Positions 17,533-25,155 of a stretch of DNA of 64,000 bases are shown here, one piece after another. Source of the DNA: Planctomycetota bacterium (lineage in GTDB: Bacteria; Planctomycetota; PLA2; JAEUHO01). The position numbers and the translations under genes are program-made. Each line of letters opens with the position of its first letter. Positions within the stretch are counted from its first letter, which is position 1. The DNA is taken from contig JACKGW010000005.1 of assembly GCA_020631815.1 (NCBI GenBank), positions 124,001 to 188,000 on the forward strand, read 5' to 3'. The notes under the pieces are model-generated. The model was not told where the DNA came from and made no database searches. It saw only the letters and a list, made by a program, of their open reading frames with translations.

Positions 17533-17583
17533 ATGGGGGTCACGTCGGGAACGGCCAGGGTCACGAGCCGAGGCGCTCGGTGA
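17533..17583 (+). CDS. 16-codon leader ORF ahead of the large anchored protein
   Basis: ATG at 17533 sits 5 bp after a very strong ribosome-binding site (AGGAGGG, 17521-17527). It encodes MGVTSGTARVTSRGAR and stops at 17581-17583, overlapping the GTG start of the next gene by GTGA. The large gene has only a weak ribosome-binding site of its own, so this may be a leader peptide whose translation feeds ribosomes to it. Alternatively the true gene starts here and a frameshift separates the two. No similarity recognised. Confidence 0.4.
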   Translation: MGVTSGTARVTSRGAR

Positions 17584-20519
17584 CCTCGTCGCGCGCGCTC
17601 CTGCTCGCGCTCCTGCTCGCGCTCCTCGTGGCCATCGCGGCCGGGCTGCTGTGGTGGTTGCTCGAGGCCGGTCAGGGCGGCGAGGTGCTGCGCGAGGCAG
17701 GTCGGGGTGGAGCGCACACCGACGCCGCGCCACAGCTCGTGGGTGCCGACGTGGCGCAGAAGGGCGCCGACGACTCATCCAAGCCCGCGGAGCAGCCGTC
17801 GTCCGCGCCGAGGCCCGACGTGGACGGCGTCGTCTACCACGGCGGTTGCAGCCTCTTCGATCCCTGGGCGAAGGCCGCCGTGCACGTCGCCCTGACCTGG
17901 CCCGGTGGCCCGACGCTCGAAGCGGACACCGACGGCACCAACCGCTACGCGCTGCCCCCCGCCCCTCGCATCACGGCGCCTACGGTCGGCACGCTTCGTT
18001 TCACGCAGGACGACCGCGAGCACGTCGTTCCCGTCCTGCTTCCCCATCCCGCCGCGGATCGACAGCGGCTGCCGTGGCTCCGCCTCGCCGGGAAGGGAGA
18101 CGTCACCGTCCGCGTACTGCTCGGTGGTCGCGCCGTGGAGGGCGCGGAGATCTATCTGGTGAGCGGGGGTACCGAGATCCTCGCGCGCGGGGTCTCGGGT
18201 CCCGACGGGGTGGTACGGCTCTCCGGCGTGACTCCCGGAAACGTCCTTGTCCTTGCGCGCGGGCCCGAGGGTCAACGCGGCTTCGCGTCTGGCAACGTGC
18301 CGACGACAAGTCAGATCGACGTCGAGCTGAAGCCCATGGTCCCCGTGCGCGTACGTGTCGTGGCCGACGAGAACGACGAGCCGATCGCCGGCGCCGCGGT
18401 GTTGGCGGGCTCGCCGCTTCCGCCGCCCGAGCGAGGACCGGGCTGCCTCCCGCCGAGTGCCGTCGTGGTGACGGACGCGTCAGGCGAGGCCGTCGTGGAG
18501 CGAATTCAGAGAGCGAAGGCGAGCGTGGTGGTCCACGCCGCCGAGCTCGGCCGCACGTCAGGCGTACTCGGCTGGCGTGAAGTCGACATTCCCGTGGGGG
18601 CCGATCAGATCACGGTGCGGCTGGCCGCGCCGCGAACGCTGCGCTTCCCGCTGCAGGGACACATCCCCGCCGCCGACGTCGAGCTGGCCGTGACGCGAAA
18701 CCAGGCGCCGAACACGTGGCTCGACCCCGAAGTGCGCGCATGGGTCGACGACGGCGTATTGCACGTCGGTCCCCTGCCGCCCGGCGACGACGGGGGCAGC
18801 GTCGAGGCGGCCGACGGGACCGCGGCCGCTTGGAGCGTGCAGGCCGATGGTCAGCCGACGCAATTCGTTCGCCGCGCGGCGCTCGCGATCCACGCAAGCT
18901 GGCCTGATGGCACACCAGCGGCTGCGCAGGCGTTCGAGCTGTGGGCGCCCAACACTACGCGGGCGAGCGGGGTGACCGACGAGGCAGGTCGTCTCGTGTT
19001 CCCCGAGCTCACGGTCGAGGATGTGTATCTCCAGTGGAAGCTGCAGGACGCCTACTCGGTGACGGTGGCCGAGCTGCGCATCGGCGCGGAGCCCGTCGAG
19101 ATCACGCTCCCAGCACTGGCAACCTACGAGGTGACGGTCAGCCGCCCGGCGGACTTGACGGACGAGGTCGTCCTCGCCGCGGCTCCCTATCCACTACCCG
19201 TGGAAGACCAGCCCTTCCATGTGTACTTCCCCGAGATGAAGACCGTGCCGGGTCTCGAGGAAGGCCAGTACCGCTTTCGATGGTTCGAGAACGAGGACGG
19301 GCGACCCGTTCCGATCCGGGCACGTACCTCAGACCCGGAGGTCGCCACGGTGCGTGTGCTCCCTGCAAGGTCCCGCGATGGCGTCTGGCGTGCGCACGTC
19401 GAGCTGGCCCGCAGCTCGGTCCTCGAGGTGCGCGTGGTTCCGCCCTCCGATGGCAAGTACTCCTGCCGCATCGAGGCTGTTGACCCCGCGCGTCCCCAGG
19501 TGCACATCCCGCTCGACTCGCGCCTGGTCGAGCAGGGTCGCTTCGGTGACGAGGAGGGGGTGCATCGTTATCGGGGCCTGCCGCTCGGCTGGTATCGGGT
19601 CTTTGACGGGCGCACAGGCGAGGGTGTCGAAGCCGTGCGGGTCGAGGCGACGTCCGACCCCCTGCGGGTCACGCTCGACCTGTCCGATGTGGTTGTCGTC
19701 GAGGGCGTAGTGCTGGCCCCAGACGGCTACGACATGGCTGGGGCCACGGTCGAGATCGACGGGCGCCGCTTGTCCAGGCCTTCCTCGCGGTCCAACCCTG
19801 CTCGCGTGGATCCGGATGGCCGCTTCCAGCTTCGAGTGCGCCGAGGCACCGCCCTGCGGCTTCTGGCCCGCCACCCGGTGTTGACGCAGCCGGGAGGTCC
19901 CGTCGCGTATGTCGTCGGCAGCGCCACCCCTGAGCTGCAGTTGCGAGCGACGCTCCCCCTCGTCCGGTTCCAGCCGGGTGACCTGCTTCCGCTGCCGGCC
20001 GAGCTCGGCGCTTCCGAGCTCGAGCACGCGAGCTATGAAGTCATGGTCGCGAGGACGGTCGCCGGGCTACCCGAGCAGCGCAACGTGCAGCTCGCGCGCA
20101 CCGACCATGGGCTCGAGCTGGCCGTGCCGGAGCCAGGGACCTGGGCCGTGCGCATCACCCACCCGGGCTACGTCCCGAAGACGTATCCGGCGTTGTCGGT
20201 TCCCGAGACAGGCGTCGACCTCGGGCGAGTCCAGCTCGAGCGAGGCGGTACGCTGGTGGTCCGCTTGCACGCGGGCAAGGAGGCGGTGACGCAGTTCCTC
20301 GCCGTATCCGCCACGCTCGACGAGCCCGGTGGCTACCGCGCAGCGCGTGCGACGGTGACCCCCGGTGACCCGCCTCGCTCGATCCTGCCTGGCTTGGGCC
20401 GGGGCCGCTTCCGCGTCCGCGTCCAGCGCATGTACGTGGGCGACGAGGCGCCGCTGCTCGAGACCGTGATCGACTCCGACGGCCGCTCGAACGTCACCCT
20501 TGATGTGCGTCTTCCCTGA
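17580..20519 (+). CDS. Large signal-anchored surface protein with carboxypeptidase-regulatory-like domains (first copy)
   Basis: A 979-aa protein: a leucine-rich signal anchor at residues 5-27, then a polar linker containing PQLVG, then beta-rich modules of the prealbumin/Ig type seen in CarboxypepD_reg-like domains (for example ARGVSGPDGVVRLSGVTPGNVLVLARG and GVTDEAGRLVFPELT). No catalytic motif is visible, so an extracytoplasmic binding or structural role is likely. It is a full-length paralogue of the protein at 22235-25141; matching blocks include DPW then LTWPGGP, VVADENDEPIAGAAVL, LGRTSGVLGW and DDGVLHVGPLP. The GTG at 17580 is coupled to a 16-codon leader ORF. Confidence 0.82.
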   Translation: MTSSRALLLALLLALLVAIAAGLLWWLLEAGQGGEVLREAGRGGAHTDAAPQLVGADVAQKGADDSSKPAEQPSSAPRPDVDGVVYHGGCSLFDPWAKAAVHVALTWPGGPTLEADTDGTNRYALPPAPRITAPTVGTLRFTQDDREHVVPVLLPHPAADRQRLPWLRLAGKGDVTVRVLLGGRAVEGAEIYLVSGGTEILARGVSGPDGVVRLSGVTPGNVLVLARGPEGQRGFASGNVPTTSQIDVELKPMVPVRVRVVADENDEPIAGAAVLAGSPLPPPERGPGCLPPSAVVVTDASGEAVVERIQRAKASVVVHAAELGRTSGVLGWREVDIPVGADQITVRLAAPRTLRFPLQGHIPAADVELAVTRNQAPNTWLDPEVRAWVDDGVLHVGPLPPGDDGGSVEAADGTAAAWSVQADGQPTQFVRRAALAIHASWPDGTPAAAQAFELWAPNTTRASGVTDEAGRLVFPELTVEDVYLQWKLQDAYSVTVAELRIGAEPVEITLPALATYEVTVSRPADLTDEVVLAAAPYPLPVEDQPFHVYFPEMKTVPGLEEGQYRFRWFENEDGRPVPIRARTSDPEVATVRVLPARSRDGVWRAHVELARSSVLEVRVVPPSDGKYSCRIEAVDPARPQVHIPLDSRLVEQGRFGDEEGVHRYRGLPLGWYRVFDGRTGEGVEAVRVEATSDPLRVTLDLSDVVVVEGVVLAPDGYDMAGATVEIDGRRLSRPSSRSNPARVDPDGRFQLRVRRGTALRLLARHPVLTQPGGPVAYVVGSATPELQLRATLPLVRFQPGDLLPLPAELGASELEHASYEVMVARTVAGLPEQRNVQLARTDHGLELAVPEPGTWAVRITHPGYVPKTYPALSVPETGVDLGRVQLERGGTLVVRLHAGKEAVTQFLAVSATLDEPGGYRAARATVTPGDPPRSILPGLGRGRFRVRVQRMYVGDEAPLLETVIDSDGRSNVTLDVRLP

Positions 20520-20526
20520 CGGCACC

Positions 20527-20624
20527 AGAGCCCTGATTTCCGGGCCACCCGGGACCAAAGTTGTCCGGACGTTCGGACAGATCCGTCTCCCTGGCGTGAC
20601 GCTTCGGCGGCGGCATCCCGCCGC
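20527..20624. repeat. 98-bp intergenic repeat, copy 2
   Basis: Nearly identical to 17363-17460 (two differences in the first 20 bases). It begins 8 bp after the stop of the 979-aa protein and precedes the second SecD-like gene. The same TGTCCG/CGGACA inverted repeat lies at 20562-20579. A separate hairpin of similar sequence follows at 20639-20660. Confidence 0.8.
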
Positions 20625-20638
20625 CTGGCCGCGCCCCG

Positions 20639-20660
20639 GGGCGGCGGTGTCCCGCCGCCC
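20639..20660. terminator. GC hairpin upstream of the second SecD-like gene
   Basis: 9-bp perfect stem (GGGCGGCGG / CCGCCGCCC) with a 4-base loop, no T tract. It resembles the hairpin that closes the 98-bp repeat just before it. It could end transcription from the preceding gene or fold in the 5' region of the next; a TATGCT hexamer follows at 20667-20672. Confidence 0.4.
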
Positions 20661-20695
20661 GAACCTCTATGCTGGCGGCCGACGAGGAGGCTTGG

Positions 20696-22183
20696 ATGCG
20701 GGGACTGCGAGCGTGTCTCGCGATCGTGGCCGTGGCGCTGACCGCGGCGTCCTGCGGCGCTCGGGCAGCCTCTCGCCAGTGGTCCGAGATCGACGAGGCT
20801 TCCGTGCAGGCCTACGGCCGGGCGTGGTTCCAAGCGATCCAAGCCCGGGATCCCGCGCCGCTCTGGCCCTTCGTGCCCGACGAAGCCCTGGCCCGCGCGT
20901 GGCAGACGTTTGAACGCGAGCAAGGGCGCGGGGGCGAAGCAGACGCCTGGATGCGCGACGTCGAGCGTGACGGTGGGTGGGGAGTGCGAGAAGGGGAGCT
21001 GCGGCGCGCGTTGCAGCGGGAGGTCGAGGCGGCTGCGGCACTCGCCGGCGATCGAGGTGGATCGGCCGAGCTCACGGACGTATCCGCCGTCTCGCTGAAG
21101 ACCGAGGCCGCGGCGGGTACGGGAGGCCGCGTTGTGGTGGTCCTTTCGATCCGGCGGCAGGGCGTCGCGTCGCAACTGGCCGTACTTGCGGCGGCCACGC
21201 CGCAGGGGGCTCGGCTGCCTGCTTCATCAGCCCAGCTCGTGATGGTGCCCCCGGGACGGTTCAGCATCCTCGGTCCTCCGCCCGAGAGCGGGCCGGCGGT
21301 GACCATGCACTTCGCGCTGGACGTGGAGGCCGGTCTGGCGGCCGGCATCGGCGGGCCACAGGCCACGCGCGAGTCGTTCACGCTGGAGGCCCTGGCGCGC
21401 CTGCGTTCGTTCTGTGTCGCGCAAGGCTTCGAGGGCCTGACCGTGCTGCGCGACACGCCGGGGCGCGTCATGATCCACGGGACGCGTCGGGAGTCCGTCT
21501 CTCTGGTGGAACGTGTGCTGACGCATGCGGAGCCAACCCAGCTGCGGCTGATCGTTCGGCCTCTGGAGACCTACGATCGCGATGCGCGATACGGAGTGGG
21601 TGGGCCCCAGCGGCCCCTGCGCCCCCGCATGAGCCGCGCAACGGCGCCGTGGCAGGGAGTGGGGCGCGACTTCCCGGCCACCCGGAAGGGCTACGACGAC
21701 TTCTTGGCACACGCAGACGAGCTGCGGCGCCACCTGGGCCGAGACACGTTCCAACGTCGTATCCACGATGCGGGCTTCGAGCCCGTTGTCTGCTACGCGA
21801 AGTATGGTTCTACCCAAGGTCTGGCTCTGCTCGAGATCGAAGCCGAGCCGATCGTGCTCGATCACCGCCTCATCCAGCACGTTCGTGTCGTTTGGGATGT
21901 CGGTGCGCTCGCCTGGGCCGTCGAGTACACGCCCACCCACGAGGGCGCCGCGGTCCTGGGGGCGTGGAGCAGGCGAAACGCCGGGCTGGATGCGGCCGTC
22001 ATGCAGGGCGACACGTGTGTCGCGACGACGCGCCTGGAGGCTCCCCTCGATCGTCCCTTCGTCGTACCTTTCGAGAGTCCGTCCACCGCGTGGTCGCGCG
22101 CTGTCGCGGCGCGCTTGGCCATGGACGCCGTTGCCCGTCCGCTCCCCGGCAAGGCGCGTCTCCTGATGATCGAGACGCACTGA
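20696..22183 (+). CDS. Exported SecD P1-like lipoprotein-like protein (second copy)
   Basis: A 495-aa protein starting at the ATG after GAGGAGG (about 20682-20690). The N-terminus is a signal sequence ending LTAASCGA, a possible lipobox with Cys19. Residues about 20-150 are unique to this copy. The rest parallels the 322-aa protein at 16381. A P1-base-like part (LARLRSFCVAQGFEGLTVL then LRLIVRPLE) comes first, then APWQGVGRDFPATRKGYDDFL, then a SecD-head-like end (WSRRNAGLDAAVMQGDTCVATTRLEAPLD in two parts). No membrane channel helices are present. It is followed after 51 bp by the second large anchored protein, so a SecD-like/anchored-protein pair is repeated. Confidence 0.75.
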   Translation: MRGLRACLAIVAVALTAASCGARAASRQWSEIDEASVQAYGRAWFQAIQARDPAPLWPFVPDEALARAWQTFEREQGRGGEADAWMRDVERDGGWGVREGELRRALQREVEAAAALAGDRGGSAELTDVSAVSLKTEAAAGTGGRVVVVLSIRRQGVASQLAVLAAATPQGARLPASSAQLVMVPPGRFSILGPPPESGPAVTMHFALDVEAGLAAGIGGPQATRESFTLEALARLRSFCVAQGFEGLTVLRDTPGRVMIHGTRRESVSLVERVLTHAEPTQLRLIVRPLETYDRDARYGVGGPQRPLRPRMSRATAPWQGVGRDFPATRKGYDDFLAHADELRRHLGRDTFQRRIHDAGFEPVVCYAKYGSTQGLALLEIEAEPIVLDHRLIQHVRVVWDVGALAWAVEYTPTHEGAAVLGAWSRRNAGLDAAVMQGDTCVATTRLEAPLDRPFVVPFESPSTAWSRAVAARLAMDAVARPLPGKARLLMIETH

Positions 22184-22234
22184 GATGCAAGCCGCGGCCC
22201 TTCCTCGCGGTGATGTTCGTCCCGCGAGACACGC

Positions 22235-25141
22235 ATGAGGGCGCGGTGGCCTTGGCTCGTTCTGCTCGTCGTGTTGGGCGGGGTGATCGCGTGGTGGTTC
22301 GCGGGTCACTCCCCTACGCCCCGGCGGCTGTCCGTAGGAGGGGTGAACCTCGAAGACCCAGCCAGCGCTCCATCGCTTGTAGGTCATGGAGGCTCTAGCA
22401 GGGAACGAGCGGGTGGGGAGTCGGACGCAGCCACTGCCGAACTCGCAGTCCGGCCTGTGGGCGAAGGCGTCGTCTACTTCGGTCGCGTACGGCATGAGGA
22501 TCCCTGGGACTCCACGCCTGTGCGCGTGGCGTTGAGCTGGCCGGGAGGTCCGCGCGTCGAGGCCGAGACGGACGAGCAGGGACAGTACGAGCTCGCGCGC
22601 GTTCCGCGGCCTGCCGAGCCCGTGCTTGCCACGGTGCATCTGTCGCAGGTGGACCGGGTGACGCAGCGGCTCGTTCCGCTCCTGCGGCTCGTACCCGATC
22701 GCTGGCGACTGCCGGACATCGAGCTGGGAGCTGCGGGCACCTTGGCCGTCCGTGTGCAGTCGCGTGGCCACGCCGAAGGAGGCGCGGTGGTGTTCGTCTC
22801 CGCGGGCGGGACGGACTTCTGGATGCAGGCGACGACCGATGCCGATGGCGTCGCGACCTTCGCGGGCGTACCCGAAGGGAACATCCTCGCGTTGGCCCGA
22901 GGGATCGACGGGGAGCGAGGGTTCGCGTTCGGCCGGGTTCCGCAGACGCCCGAGGTCGAGATCGAGCTGCGGCCCGTGCAAACCGTCCGCGTGCACGTGG
23001 TAGCTGACGAGAACGACGCCCCGGTCGAGGGCGCCGAGGTCCTCGTCGGCTCTCCCCTCCACCCGGCGCCGCACGGCCCGGGCATGCTCCCTCCGGTGCC
23101 GACCGCCGTGACCGACAGCAGGGGAGAGGCGACCGTCGAGCGTATCTCCGGCGCGCAAGCGAGTGTCGTCGTCTACTCCCGTGCGTTGGGCCGCACATCG
23201 GGACTTGCGAGCTGGAGGTTTCTCAGGATCCCCCTCGACGCCACGGATCTCACGGTGCGCTTGGTTGCACCACAGGTGCTGCAGTTCCCCGTGGAAGGCG
23301 CCGTGCCGGGGCCGGACGCGAGCCTCACCGTGACGACGATCGTGACCTACCACTCTTGGATGGACCCCGAGCTTCGCGCCTGGATCGAGGATGACGTCCT
23401 CCATGTCGGTCCACTCCCAGCGGGCAGGAACGGCGGCGAGATCGAGGCTTCGGACGGCTCCTACGCAGAGTGGAGTACGGACCACGATGGCAAGCCCGTG
23501 GTGTTTCGCGCACGGCGCCGCTTGGTCATCAAGGCGCAGTGGCCCGACGGCGCACCCGCTGCAGGCCAGCCGCTGGCCGCGCTGGCCGGGGGTACTTCCA
23601 GTCCCTGGGTCACGACGAGCGAAGCCGGGCTCGCCACCTTTGAGGGCCTGAAGGACGACTCGGTCTGGGTTCGCTGGCGCATCGGCTCAAACGGTGGCTT
23701 GAACATAGACCAGCTCCTGATTCGCGACGAGGTCGGGAGCGTCACGTTGCCCAAGCTTGCGCACTACGCCGTGGAGGTGGTGCGGCACGACCGGGACGCC
23801 TCTACCGCGTACGTAGAGGCGGCGCCGTATCCGCACCCCTCGCAGCACGAGCTGGGCTGGATGGCTTTCCAGCCCGTCGGCGAGCTGACGGGAGCAAGCG
23901 GCACGCAGCTGCAGTTCGACTGGTATGAGCGAGCAGACGGCGAGCCGGTTGCGCTCAGCGTGCGATCGTCCGACCCCGATACGACCCACGTCGTGGCGTG
24001 GCCCGTTCGCGACGGCCTGGGCGTGTGGCGCGCCCGCGTCGCGCTGGAGCCCATCCAGCGACTGGACGCGCGGGTGGTACCCCCTGCCGATGGTGTCTAC
24101 AGCGTGGGCCTCGAGGCCTTCGGGGCGGCGAATGGGTCCGCCCCGGTCTTCGTGCCTCAGACGCTTGTCGAGCAAGCTCGCTTTGCCGAAGACGGCGTGC
24201 ACAGGTTCCGCGGCCTGCCGCCCGCCTTCTACCGCGTGCACGATCGCAAGTCCGGCGAGGCCACCGCGCTCGTACCCGTGCGCGAAGGCTCGGAGCCCGT
24301 TGTCGTCACGCTCGACCTGTCAGACGTGGTGGAGGTGAAGGGTCGCGTCGAGGTGCCATCGCCGCATGAAGCCAAGCTGGTCACGGTGGCGCTCCAGGGT
24401 CGTGATTCCGGGCCGTTCTCCCGGGCCAGCCCCGTCCGGGTCAGTCCGAGCGGTGCGTTCACGCTTCGCGCGAGACGGGGATCGCGGCTGCGACTCGTGG
24501 CGAGCCATCCGTTCCTGTCCCAGGTCGGGGGACCCGCGGAGCACGTCGTCGGCACGGGGGACGTGGTCCTTGTCATGGCAGCGGAGCGGCCCCTCGTCAG
24601 GTTCCGCAGGCCGGAGGCGGATCCGTCCGCGGACATGCGAGACACAGCGCCCGATGTGCTCCAGGTCCAGGTGTCGGCCCCCGGGGCCGGCTTTGATGAC
24701 TCGAGCTACGTACCGCTGGGCGTCAATCGCCGGAGCTGCACGTTCGCGATGCCCCAGGCCGGGACGTACGACGTGCGCGTCCTGTGCCACGGCCATGTCC
24801 CCGTGACCTTCCGCCGTCTCGAGGTACCGCGCGAGGGCGTCGATCTTGGATCGCTCTCCCTGGACCGTGGCGCCACGGTGGTCCTGCGTCTGCTGGCCGG
24901 CCAGGAGCCACTCTCGGCCTGGCTGGCGGCCAGCGCTACGCGACAAGGCGATGACGCGTACTTGGCAGACTCGGGGGCGATGCTTCCCGGCGACCCGCCA
25001 CGCTTCGTCATCACGGGGCTCGCCCCCGGCCGCTTCCACGTGAGGGTCGTACGTCTCGCGACGGATGGGCCGGCTCTCTTCGAGAGCTACATCGAGTCCG
25101 ACGGCCGCTCGATCGTCACCCTGGATGTCCAGTTGCCCTGA
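22235..25141 (+). CDS. Large signal-anchored surface protein with carboxypeptidase-regulatory-like domains (second copy)
   Basis: A 968-aa paralogue of the 979-aa protein upstream, colinear over its whole length. A signal anchor lies at residues 5-23 (WLVLLVVLGGVIAWWF), followed by a linker with APSLVG and then beta-sandwich modules. Shared landmarks include VVADENDAPVEGAEVLVGSPL, ALGRTSGLASW, DPELRAWIEDDVLHVGPLP, and the ending RSIVTLDVQLP matching RSNVTLDVRLP. No enzyme motif seen. It is followed after 14 bp by the 1241-aa protein, whose ribosome-binding site overlaps its stop, so the two are probably co-transcribed. Confidence 0.82.
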   Translation: MRARWPWLVLLVVLGGVIAWWFAGHSPTPRRLSVGGVNLEDPASAPSLVGHGGSSRERAGGESDAATAELAVRPVGEGVVYFGRVRHEDPWDSTPVRVALSWPGGPRVEAETDEQGQYELARVPRPAEPVLATVHLSQVDRVTQRLVPLLRLVPDRWRLPDIELGAAGTLAVRVQSRGHAEGGAVVFVSAGGTDFWMQATTDADGVATFAGVPEGNILALARGIDGERGFAFGRVPQTPEVEIELRPVQTVRVHVVADENDAPVEGAEVLVGSPLHPAPHGPGMLPPVPTAVTDSRGEATVERISGAQASVVVYSRALGRTSGLASWRFLRIPLDATDLTVRLVAPQVLQFPVEGAVPGPDASLTVTTIVTYHSWMDPELRAWIEDDVLHVGPLPAGRNGGEIEASDGSYAEWSTDHDGKPVVFRARRRLVIKAQWPDGAPAAGQPLAALAGGTSSPWVTTSEAGLATFEGLKDDSVWVRWRIGSNGGLNIDQLLIRDEVGSVTLPKLAHYAVEVVRHDRDASTAYVEAAPYPHPSQHELGWMAFQPVGELTGASGTQLQFDWYERADGEPVALSVRSSDPDTTHVVAWPVRDGLGVWRARVALEPIQRLDARVVPPADGVYSVGLEAFGAANGSAPVFVPQTLVEQARFAEDGVHRFRGLPPAFYRVHDRKSGEATALVPVREGSEPVVVTLDLSDVVEVKGRVEVPSPHEAKLVTVALQGRDSGPFSRASPVRVSPSGAFTLRARRGSRLRLVASHPFLSQVGGPAEHVVGTGDVVLVMAAERPLVRFRRPEADPSADMRDTAPDVLQVQVSAPGAGFDDSSYVPLGVNRRSCTFAMPQAGTYDVRVLCHGHVPVTFRRLEVPREGVDLGSLSLDRGATVVLRLLAGQEPLSAWLAASATRQGDDAYLADSGAMLPGDPPRFVITGLAPGRFHVRVVRLATDGPALFESYIESDGRSIVTLDVQLP

Positions 25142-25155
25142 GGAGGCAATGTCGA

